From: Hyphomicrobiales bacterium
Lineage (GTDB): Bacteria > Pseudomonadota > Alphaproteobacteria > Rhizobiales > HXMU1428-3
DNA length: 17,736 nucleotides
Assembly: GCA_021775385.1 (NCBI GenBank)
Contig: JAJFHW010000118.1
Coordinates: 1-17,736, forward strand
Direction: 5' to 3'
Shown: positions 1 to 7,210 of the stretch, one piece after another
How positions within the stretch are numbered: position 1 is the first letter of the stretch
Layout of the letters: each line of letters opens with the position of its first letter
Program-made: the position numbers and the translations under genes
The notes under the pieces: model-generated
The model's database searches: none
What the model saw: only the letters and a program-made list of their open reading frames with translations
Told to the model about the DNA's origin: nothing

Positions 1-3000
1 GAAGAATTGAATAGTGCTTCCAATTCCATAGCCCGAAATTTTATAAATGATATTTTAGAGGGGACCACACCAACAATCGAAGAATTAGGTTTAATAGATG
101 CAGCCCCTGTAGCTGGTGATATTTTTAACCAGGTCTTTGATCAAAACTTCACTCCTTGGTCAGGGACACTTCTCTTTCCATTTTTAGGTGTAGATTCCTA
201 TTACAAAGATTGGCTTTTAACCGAAGGTACAGTTGGAGAATTCAAACCAATTGCTGGTACCTATGATTTGATTTCAACGGCTGCAACAGTTATTCCACTA
301 TCCTCTAACCCAACAGAAATAGCCGCAAATTTGCTGAGTACTTTTGGTGTTTCTGGGACAGTAAATGCCTATTTAAACACAACCTCTCTGGCAAATGATA
401 CAGACGCATTCATCAAGCAAGTCTATCAATTAGATAAATATGGTTTCGACCTAGAATTAGGCTCAGATATTTTTGGTGTAGGCAGTAAATCAGCAAATTA
501 TGTAATAGGCACCGTAGGATCAGATACATATAGTAAAGATCCACAAGTCAATTTAGCCGTCAATGGTACAGGCGGTAAAGATGTTATCAATGCTGGCATC
601 GGTAACGATTTTGTATTCGCAGGGAACGGCGATGACCTAATTGACGGAGGTGAGGGTAATGATACAATTGATGCTGGCGACGGTAACAATCTTATCGTCT
701 CTGGAGCTGGGGCTGACAAAATCGTTTTAGGAATAGGCGAGCATGTTATTCTTGATGGAGCAGCTGAGGACCGTCTCTACATTCGTGGTAGCGAAATTGG
801 TATCCAAAAAATAAATGGTGCGGATCGACTATTCCCACTGCTTGGTGGTGTATCATCTTTTATTTCCTACGCTAATTTTAACGGCCAAAAATTTAATCCA
901 GATCAACTCTATTACGATACAGATGGCGATGGGAATGTTGAATATTGGTTCTCGTCCACATTGCAAAACATTATCTCCACAGGTGGAAACGGCGCAGCTA
1001 TTATTCCTGGTCAAGATATATTGGCTAATCTAAATCCAAACACCTTCGCCTTGATGTATGAAATGAACGGTTCTGATTTAGAAGTTAAATTATTTTTAGG
1101 ACAAGAAGTTATTGCTCCATTCTTTGAACCAACGAGTGAAGCGCTAGATCCGTTTTGGAATTTCCATGCAACAGAAATACCAAATCTTCAAATCACTCTA
1201 GCAAACTACCAATCTGGTGATTTCGGTCTTCAGCTGAGAAGTCCCTTAGAACTAGGATCCGTATTGGAAGACAATGACGCAACTGTTAATGGTGCCGCTC
1301 TTTCCGCGCATAATAGTGCTATCACATACATAAACAACAATGGTAATTTTAACGAAACTCTAGGTGAACAAGTTGCCAAAAGTCCTGTCTCAGACAATCT
1401 GACTGGCCAGCCAATTGAAATCGTAATCAAACTAGGTGGGTTTGATGAGGAATATGTGGGTGATGACACAGATGAGAATTTAGATGGCCAGGGCGGTGAC
1501 GACACAATCGATGGGGCCGGTGGCGATGACGAAATCGAAGGTGGCTTTGGTGATGATACGCTAAGCGGTGGTGATGGTGACGACACAATAAATGGTGGTG
1601 CTGAAAACGATGTAATCAGCGGCGGAGAAGGTGCTGATAATTTAAGCGGTGGTTCAGGTGAAGATACTGTCGATTATTCTGGTTCAAGTAGCGGCGTTTC
1701 CATTGATTTTGAATTAGGAACAGGCGCTGGCGGTGAAGCTGAAGGTGATCAGTTAGCTGAATTCGAAGGTGTTCTTGGTTCAAACTTTAATGATAGCTTT
1801 AATGGAAGCGCGAATAACGAAAGCTTTTTTGGTCAAGCGGGCAACGATACAATTTTAGGCTTAGGCGGTGATGATGTCTTGGATGGTGGCGAAGGGGCCG
1901 ATACCTTGGATGGTGGTGACGGTCTAGATTCTGTCTCATACCTATCATCCATCGAAGCTGTGATGGTAGATTTGATAAACCAATTCGCCAGCGGTGGTTT
2001 TGCAACTGGAGATACAATATCAAATGTCGAGGGAGTTATTGGCTCAAACTTCTCAGATACCATCATCGGCAATGATTTTGATAATATTTTACGGGGCAAA
2101 GATGGTGATGATGTCATTTTCGGCGGTGATGGAAACGATATTATCGAAGGGGGCGATGGAGTAGATACATTAGATGGGGGAGCAGGTATTGATACTCTTG
2201 ATTTCAGTTCATCCAGTAATGGGGTGCTACTTGACTTATCAACTCAAACTTCAGCACAAACTCTCAACATAAATGTTGCCCCACAAGCACCAACAGCCAC
2301 CCTAGATCAATATGATAATTTTGAAAATGTAACTGGCTCGAGTCATGCTGATCAATTGAAAGGTGACGATGGAGATAATGTCTTGTCTGGGCTGGGTGGT
2401 GATGATGAATTCATCGCAACGCAAGGCACTGATGTAATATTGGGAGGTTTCGGATCTGATACACTGAATTTTTCCAATTCAATCGAAGCCATTCAGGTCG
2501 ACTTGTCCGCTGCAACTTTTGCCGGTGGATTGGCGAATAGTTTACAGGCCATGTCTATTGAAAATATTGTCGGTACTGATTTCAACGATCAACTAATCGG
2601 AAGCGCAATTGAAAACGATCTAAAAGGCGGTGCCGGTGATGACACCTTAAGAGGGGGAGCTTTTGATGACATACTAGATGGCGGTTCAGGGGCAAATGAT
2701 ATTGCCATTTATGAAGGGATTAGAGGAGATTATTCCATTTCTCAGAACCAAGTTGGTCAGTTTAAAATAACTGATTTAAGGTCAGATGGAGATGAAGGAT
2801 CAGACATAATTGAAAATATCGAATTTCTTCAATTTGCAGATGGAACAATAGCTGTATCTAGCCTTGTTTTAGATAATGCCAGTCCAGAACTAGCTGATGA
2901 CCAGTTAGCACCTAGCAACGAAGATGAAGTCATCATCATTGATCCGAATATTTTACTTGCCAATGATCAGGAGTTTGATGGAGAAACTCTCACCATCACT

Positions 3001-5001
3001 AACCTGTTGAATGTTAAGCACGGAACAGCGGTTATCCTAGCATCTGGGGAAATCGAATTTACACCAGATTTAAATTTCAATGGCATAACAACGTTTCAGT
3101 ATGAAGCAAGTGATGGAACCTCACTCCCCTCGGTTGCAGAGGTAACTTTAGAAATCACGCCTGTTGCAGACGCACCAATCGCTAAAGTGGATGATAATAT
3201 CGTTATTTATGCGAATGAACCAAGGTTAATTACCAAAGAAGAATTGTTGGCCAATGACATAAATGTTGATGGGACATCTTTGGAAATTATATCTGTAACC
3301 TCGTCCTCTGCTGGGACAACAGAATTAACTCCTGAAGGCAATATATTATTCACGCCATCAGCAACAGCAGGAACCACAAGCTTCTTTAATTATGAAGTAA
3401 GTAACGATGGCGGACAAAGTTCAGATTTTGGCTTGATCATAGCAACAGTAAAAGATCGAGTTCCTGTAACTGCCGAGGATGATGCATTTGATAGTAATGA
3501 AAATCAGCCGCTAACAATAGATTTTGCTGATCTATTTGATAATGATGTTAACCAGGGAACAGGCTCTTTCAATATCAAAGAAATCACCAATGTAGCGAAC
3601 GGATCTGTCACCTTAGGACAAAATCAAGATCTCATTTTCACACCAGATCAAGGGTTTAGCGGTACAGCTTCCTTCGATTATATTGTAGAAAATGGTGAGG
3701 GCGGGGAAGACACTGCAATCGTGACGATAAATGTCATTGCAGACCAACAAAACACAGATCCAGTTGCAAATGATGATAGCGGTTTTGAAACCTTGGAAGA
3801 TGAAGCAATACTTATCTCAGAGGCAGAGTTGTTAAATAATGACAGCGATGCTGACAATGATGCCCTGCAAATCATCAGTGTTTCGAATGCTACAAATGGT
3901 GCCGTTGAGTTGACAGCAGAAGGTAATGTTCGTTTCACACCCGTACTAAATTATGCCGGACCGGCCAGCTTTGCTTACACAATTTCTGATGGCCAAGGTA
4001 CTATTGGTCAAGGCGGAGAAGCAACTGCAACTGTTTCTTTAGACGTTACTCCCGTAAATGATGCGCCGACAAATTTAGAAATTACGAATTTGCAAATTGA
4101 AGAAAACAGCCTTGGCGGCACTCTCGTTGGAGAGTTATCTATTTCTGATCCAGATCAGGGAGATACGGTCACCTATGCGATTGAGAATAGTGAAGTCGCA
4201 AGTTTGTTTGAGGTGGATAACAATAGAATATTGGTAAAAGAAGGAGCTGAATTAGATTTCGAAACTCAGGATACCTACGCTCTAACCATTTCCGCAACAG
4301 ATCAGGGGGGACTTTCTGTTCAAAATAGTTTCACCATTCAACTAACGGATATTCTGGAAGACGCAACCATAACCGGCACAGTTGGAGATGACACTCTAAC
4401 AGGGTCAAACAGCGATGACAGAATAGATGGATTAGCTGGTAATGATACCTTGTTAGGAAATGCTGGCAACGATTTGCTTATAGGCGGAGCTGGCAGAGAC
4501 GTTCTAAATGGAGGTGATGGCAATGACACCGCAGACTATTCAGGTTCACAATCTAAAGTCATCATCTTCCTCACAAGTGCCTGGTGGAGACCTTATGGTG
4601 TTGGCTTCGGTGGAGATGCCAGCGGTGATAAATTAATTGATGTTGAAAATGTTATTGGTTCAACTTTCAATGATGTTTTGATCGGCGATAGCCATGATAA
4701 TATTTTTGAAGGACAAGCCGGTAATGATTATCTGTATGGTGGCAGTGGAGAGGATACGTTCATATTTAAAGAAGGAGATGGTAGAGATACTGTTCTTGAT
4801 TTTAATACGAGCAACTCTGACATGGATAAAATAATCATCGAAATGGATGGTGTGGATAGTCTTGAAGACCTCTCTGGTCACATATCATCGGTTGGATTTT
4901 TCAGCTCTTCAACGCGAATAGAGTTTGCATCAGGTGATCGACTAACATTGTTAGGCGTACGAAATAATGAATTGACCGAAGACCATTTCGAATTTTTATA
5001 A
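1..5001 (+). CDS. Large RTX / cadherin-like repeat secreted protein, 5' end missing
   Basis: The reading frame is open from the first base, and the only early start is a TTG at 7 without a visible ribosome site. The gene therefore probably begins upstream, and at least 1,666 codons are present. No N-terminal Sec signal can be judged. Glycine/aspartate nonapeptide repeats (GGxGxDxU, calcium-binding RTX) occur at about nt 570-730, 1460-1680, 1800-1940, 2060-2205, 2340-2470, 2590-2700, 4370-4540 and 4660-4800. Between 2900 and 4060 lie four tandem Ig/cadherin-like repeats with the pattern 'LLANDxDxD..L.I..V....G.....G.I.FTP...F.G...F.Y...DG'. A classical cadherin-like repeat follows at about 4065-4350. 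The last 70 residues, ending ELTEDHFEFL, resemble an uncleaved type I secretion signal. Stretches at about 1-560 and 740-1450 have no repeats and I do not recognise them. The likely role is an exported surface adhesin or enzyme. No type I exporter genes are in the window. Confidence 0.9.
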   Translation, partial: EELNSASNSIARNFINDILEGTTPTIEELGLIDAAPVAGDIFNQVFDQNFTPWSGTLLFPFLGVDSYYKDWLLTEGTVGEFKPIAGTYDLISTAATVIPLSSNPTEIAANLLSTFGVSGTVNAYLNTTSLANDTDAFIKQVYQLDKYGFDLELGSDIFGVGSKSANYVIGTVGSDTYSKDPQVNLAVNGTGGKDVINAGIGNDFVFAGNGDDLIDGGEGNDTIDAGDGNNLIVSGAGADKIVLGIGEHVILDGAAEDRLYIRGSEIGIQKINGADRLFPLLGGVSSFISYANFNGQKFNPDQLYYDTDGDGNVEYWFSSTLQNIISTGGNGAAIIPGQDILANLNPNTFALMYEMNGSDLEVKLFLGQEVIAPFFEPTSEALDPFWNFHATEIPNLQITLANYQSGDFGLQLRSPLELGSVLEDNDATVNGAALSAHNSAITYINNNGNFNETLGEQVAKSPVSDNLTGQPIEIVIKLGGFDEEYVGDDTDENLDGQGGDDTIDGAGGDDEIEGGFGDDTLSGGDGDDTINGGAENDVISGGEGADNLSGGSGEDTVDYSGSSSGVSIDFELGTGAGGEAEGDQLAEFEGVLGSNFNDSFNGSANNESFFGQAGNDTILGLGGDDVLDGGEGADTLDGGDGLDSVSYLSSIEAVMVDLINQFASGGFATGDTISNVEGVIGSNFSDTIIGNDFDNILRGKDGDDVIFGGDGNDIIEGGDGVDTLDGGAGIDTLDFSSSSNGVLLDLSTQTSAQTLNINVAPQAPTATLDQYDNFENVTGSSHADQLKGDDGDNVLSGLGGDDEFIATQGTDVILGGFGSDTLNFSNSIEAIQVDLSAATFAGGLANSLQAMSIENIVGTDFNDQLIGSAIENDLKGGAGDDTLRGGAFDDILDGGSGANDIAIYEGIRGDYSISQNQVGQFKITDLRSDGDEGSDIIENIEFLQFADGTIAVSSLVLDNASPELADDQLAPSNEDEVIIIDPNILLANDQEFDGETLTITNLLNVKHGTAVILASGEIEFTPDLNFNGITTFQYEASDGTSLPSVAEVTLEITPVADAPIAKVDDNIVIYANEPRLITKEELLANDINVDGTSLEIISVTSSSAGTTELTPEGNILFTPSATAGTTSFFNYEVSNDGGQSSDFGLIIATVKDRVPVTAEDDAFDSNENQPLTIDFADLFDNDVNQGTGSFNIKEITNVANGSVTLGQNQDLIFTPDQGFSGTASFDYIVENGEGGEDTAIVTINVIADQQNTDPVANDDSGFETLEDEAILISEAELLNNDSDADNDALQIISVSNATNGAVELTAEGNVRFTPVLNYAGPASFAYTISDGQGTIGQGGEATATVSLDVTPVNDAPTNLEITNLQIEENSLGGTLVGELSISDPDQGDTVTYAIENSEVASLFEVDNNRILVKEGAELDFETQDTYALTISATDQGGLSVQNSFTIQLTDILEDATITGTVGDDTLTGSNSDDRIDGLAGNDTLLGNAGNDLLIGGAGRDVLNGGDGNDTADYSGSQSKVIIFLTSAWWRPYGVGFGGDASGDKLIDVENVIGSTFNDVLIGDSHDNIFEGQAGNDYLYGGSGEDTFIFKEGDGRDTVLDFNTSNSDMDKIIIEMDGVDSLEDLSGHISSVGFFSSSTRIEFASGDRLTLLGVRNNELTEDHFEFL

Positions 5002-5041
5002 AATAAAAATGGGATCTTCAAATATCAGAAGTTTATTTGAC

Positions 5042-5779
5042 TTAATAATCAATCTGTAAAAAATACAAACCGTGGGCCGGGGCAACCGGCCCACAAGCAG
5101 AACGCGATTTAGCCTCAATAGCAGTTTGAATACCAGTCACAGGCCATTTGCCCATGCCAACTTCTGCAAGAGAGCCAACCATAGAGCGCACTTGGTTATG
5201 CATAAAACTACGAGCTGAACACTCGACAAAAATTTTTTCGCCGCTTCGATATACAGAAACAGCATCAATGGATTTTAAAGGGCTTTTTGCTTGGCAGTGA
5301 GTTGAGCGAAAAGTAGTAAAATCGTGGTGACCGACAAAGCTTTGTGCAGCTTCGTGCATTAGCTCTTCATCGAGCGGGCGGGGGACTAACCAGGCGTAGG
5401 CGCGGTCAATAGTCAATCGAGCACGGCGATTAACGATGATGTAGCGATAACGGCGAAGTTTTGCTGAAAAGCGTGCATCAAAGTCATCAGGCACAACCTC
5501 AGCTTTGGTAACGGCAACAGGGGCGGGGCGAATATGGTAATTCAAACCATCTCGTATTTTATCGACACTCCACTCTTTAGACAGGTCAATATGAGCAACT
5601 TGCCCAAGAGCATGAACCCCTGCATCAGTGCGACCTGATCCCTTAGGAACAAAATCTTCCCCTGATAGATTTTTAAGAGCTGTTCGGAGTACTTCTTGAA
5701 CAGAAAGACCATTATCCTGAATTTGCCAGCCAACATAAGGCGTGCCATCATATTCAATTGTTAATTTGTAGCGGTGCAT
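5042..5779 (-). CDS. truA: tRNA pseudouridine(38-40) synthase TruA
   Basis: TruA isomerises uridines 38, 39 and 40 in the anticodon arm of many tRNAs to pseudouridine, in the cytoplasm. The catalytic motif GSGRTDAGVHALGQ is intact, with the nucleophilic aspartate at residue 52. The N-terminal strand HRYKLTIEYDGTPYVGWQ and the later RSFMHNQVRSMVGSL block are also typical of the family. I chose ATG at 5777-5779 (245 residues) because family members begin directly with this strand. The frame can be extended 10 codons to a TTG at 5809, but those residues have no family counterpart. Neither start has a strong ribosome site. The gene converges on the RTX gene with a 40-nt gap and is divergent from the ACT-domain gene. 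In many relatives truA sits next to def/fmt; here it stands alone. Confidence 0.93.
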   Translation of the reverse strand: MHRYKLTIEYDGTPYVGWQIQDNGLSVQEVLRTALKNLSGEDFVPKGSGRTDAGVHALGQVAHIDLSKEWSVDKIRDGLNYHIRPAPVAVTKAEVVPDDFDARFSAKLRRYRYIIVNRRARLTIDRAYAWLVPRPLDEELMHEAAQSFVGHHDFTTFRSTHCQAKSPLKSIDAVSVYRSGEKIFVECSARSFMHNQVRSMVGSLAEVGMGKWPVTGIQTAIEAKSRSACGPVAPAHGLYFLQIDY

Positions 5780-6022
5780 GTCGTCAAACAGTCGAAAGTT
5801 AAGTGCCAAAAGTTATGGTCCAATAAAATGATATGCAAGTGAAGCACACTAGTCCAAGAGACACGGAAATAATATAAAGAATTAAGAACTATACATTTTA
5901 TGGAAAATCAAAGAAATTCTTTCATATAGAACAAAACAGGCGAAAAAATTTACAAACTGATATTAAAACAAACATAAAGAACACGATTGATAAAAGAATA
6001 ATTTTCTGAGGGAACAAAAATT

Positions 6023-6547
6023 ATGGAATGGGTAATCACAGCCATATCAGTAGACAGAGCGGGCATCGTTGAAGAAATCGCAGGGATCATTACAAAGCAT
6101 GATGGGAACTGGGTAAAAAGTTCGATGTCTAGATTAAGCGGACAATTTGCCGGTATCGTTCAATTTACCACGTCACAATCTACTATCGTTGCAGAGCTAA
6201 AAACGGATCTGGAAAAACTAACAGATAAAGGCATTGTGATAAACTTTGTTGAGACATCAGAACAGGTCAAACCAAAAGGGCAAAGAGCATTGATTGAGCT
6301 TACCGGAATTGATCACAAAGGCATTGTCGCAGAAATCACACATCTACTTGCAGAAAAACAAGTGACCATTGAAGAATTAGAGACAGACATCTTCACAGCC
6401 AGCATGGCCGGTGAGGCGATGTTCACAGCCAAAGCCAAAATTAGATTGCCAGAAGGGCTTACCTTTACTGGGCTAAGAGAAGCAACTGAAGCGATCGCAG
6501 AAGATATAATGGTTGAAATTAATCTTCAAATGGATAAAGCTGACTAG
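6023..6547 (+). CDS. Double ACT-domain protein, GcvR-like regulator
   Basis: This 174-residue cytoplasmic protein has two ACT domains: residues about 1-80 (MEWVITAISVDRAGIVEEIAG...) and about 88-170 (ALIELTGIDHKGIVAEITHLLAE...). Each has the D+xGIV/E turn typical of ACT regulatory modules, which bind amino acids. This architecture and length match GcvR, which in gammaproteobacteria represses the glycine cleavage operon by binding the activator GcvA. No DNA-binding domain is visible and no gcv gene is nearby, so a glycine role is only an analogy. The start is supported by GAGGGA at 6008-6013, nine bases before ATG. The 243-nt AT-rich region upstream (5780-6022) also lies upstream of truA. It presumably holds both promoters, but I see no convincing -35/-10 pair. 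Confidence 0.82.
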   Translation: MEWVITAISVDRAGIVEEIAGIITKHDGNWVKSSMSRLSGQFAGIVQFTTSQSTIVAELKTDLEKLTDKGIVINFVETSEQVKPKGQRALIELTGIDHKGIVAEITHLLAEKQVTIEELETDIFTASMAGEAMFTAKAKIRLPEGLTFTGLREATEAIAEDIMVEINLQMDKAD

Positions 6548-6594
6548 AGCGTTTCTCCCAAAAGTGGGCACCGGTTTTGGGAAAAAGGAACGCT
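6548..6594. repeat. Intergenic palindromic repeat of the Hyphomicrobiales type
   Basis: An imperfect palindrome starts immediately after the stop codon of the ACT-domain gene. The outer arms are AGCGTT (6548-6553) and AACGCT (6589-6594). The inner arms are CCCAAAA (6557-6563) and TTTTGGG (6575-6581), around a GTGGGCACCGG centre. The pattern 'GAGCGTTT..CC.AAAAGTGGG.ACCGGTTTT.GG...AACGCT' resembles dispersed palindromes I know from many Rhizobiales intergenic regions. It lacks a trailing T-run, so it is not a classic terminator, although it may form a hairpin at the 3' end of the transcript. Confidence 0.7.
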
Positions 6595-6694
6595 AAAGGC
6601 AAGGCTCTTGAGCATTTCTGAGAATTAAAAAAGAGTAATACTGTGAGCTTGGCGTAATTATTATAATTATTATCATATTACAGAGGGACGTAAA

Positions 6695-6883
6695 ATGAGA
6701 CCATCAGCACCATCATTTGTAACTTTCATTATTTCATTTATTTTAGCTGCACTAGTTGTTGCATCAAAATATTTCGGCATTCAAATTCCTGTTTTAACAG
6801 ACATTGTTCGCGGAAATTATTTTGAAGTTCTTCTTGTGGCATATGTATTATTACTCCTAGGCGTTATTTTCCGTCGGATGTAA
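6695..6883 (+). CDS. Small two-helix inner-membrane protein, function unknown
   Basis: This 62-residue protein consists of almost nothing but two hydrophobic helices, at about residues 8-25 (VTFIISFILAALVVASKY) and 44-59 (VLLVAYVLLLLGVIFR), joined by a short polar loop (IPVLTDIVRGNYFE). It ends in RRM. A ribosome site, AGAGGGA, lies about 8 bases before ATG. Similar 'MRPSAPxFVTF..' mini membrane proteins are, to my knowledge, recurrent in alphaproteobacteria without an assigned function. The gene stands alone between the dispersed palindrome and a strong terminator 26 nt past its stop, which supports it being a real, independently ended transcription unit. It could be a small subunit or stabiliser of a membrane complex; nothing in the sequence says which. 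Confidence 0.75.
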   Translation: MRPSAPSFVTFIISFILAALVVASKYFGIQIPVLTDIVRGNYFEVLLVAYVLLLLGVIFRRM

Positions 6884-6909
6884 TAAAGAAACTTGCAAAA
6901 CCAAAATAC

Positions 6910-6949
6910 AACCTGCCCCTTATTGCGCTAAGCAAGGGGCAGGTTTTTT
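6910..6949 (+). terminator. Rho-independent terminator of the small membrane protein gene
   Basis: A perfect 12-bp stem (AACCTGCCCCTT at 6910-6921 with AAGGGGCAGGTT at 6934-6945) encloses a 12-nt loop and runs into TTTTTT (6944-6949). On the other strand the T-rich tract is weaker (TTGTATTTT), so bidirectional action, ending transcripts from the minus-strand rhodanese-like gene, is possible but less sure. Confidence 0.92.
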
Positions 6950-6962
6950 ATTGTCTTGTATG

Positions 6963-7027
6963 GCGCGGTTGCTAGTAGGCAACTGAAGCGCAACTAAGAA
7001 AGCGCGGTTGCTAGTAGGCAACTGAAG
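6963..7027 (-). repeat. Two intergenic copies of the LQLPTSNRA-type short repeat
   Basis: Two identical 26-nt units (6963-6988 and 7002-7027) share the core GGTTGCTAGTAGGCAACT and are separated by 13 nt, a 39-nt period. Each core is a small hairpin: GTTGC / GCAAC arms around TAGTAG. Read on the minus strand, both copies and the spacer are in the same open frame (LQLPTSNRA-FLVA-LQLPTSNRA). No start codon or ribosome site supports translation. The same unit occurs twice, in frame, in the minus-strand gene at 7211-8149. Confidence 0.85.
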
Positions 7028-7076
7028 TACAGTATAAGTTCATAGAATAACCGCTAGAGAAAACAAAGTCTCACTA

Positions 7077-7178
7077 CCCGAAGGAGGAGCTCAGCCCTTT
7101 TCGGGCTGTGGGAAATGGCAGCAGTGCTGCCCGGTGCCTAGCGCCGCACCTCGTAGGCTCATGAGCTGCAGCTCATGA
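7077..7178. other. GC-rich cluster of palindromes (possible structured RNA or REP-like element)
   Basis: Within about 100 nt, four inverted repeats follow one another. They are AGCCC-TTTTC-GGGCT (7093-7107), GGCAGCA-G-TGCTGCC (7117-7131), GGTGC-N8-GCACC (7133-7150) and the perfect 20-nt palindrome TCATGAGCTGCAGCTCATGA (7159-7178). CCCGAA at 7077-7082 could alternatively pair with TTCGGG at 7100-7105. The segment is clearly richer in G+C than its AT-rich surroundings. It lies just past the 3' end of the minus-strand rhodanese-like gene, so it could be that gene's 3' UTR, an independent small RNA or a dispersed REP-type element. I cannot match it to a known RNA family. Two direct copies of CGTGAGAGA (7185-7193, 7200-7208) follow it. 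Confidence 0.5.
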
Positions 7179-7210
7179 AATAGCCGTGAGAGAAAAGTTC
7201 GTGAGAGATA

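Noticed and set aside
1230..1586. Minus-strand open frames opposite the RTX repeats, rich in Ser and Pro
   Set aside because: These are mirror frames of Gly/Asp repeats (GGT/GAT codons read backwards); they have no ribosome sites and no family features.
4660..4881. Minus-strand open frame inside the RTX gene
   Set aside because: It lies opposite strongly coding RTX sequence and shows no recognisable features.
6482..6493. GCAACTGAAGCG matching part of the LQLPTSN repeat in the ACT-domain gene; the same decamer occurs in rpoD near 16334
   Set aside because: Only about 10 bases match and they encode ATEA in unrelated conserved contexts. The hairpin core is absent, so these are chance matches.
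6963..7027. CRISPR array
   Set aside because: There are only two adjacent units with a 13-nt spacer, the spacer is too short, and no cas genes are in the window.
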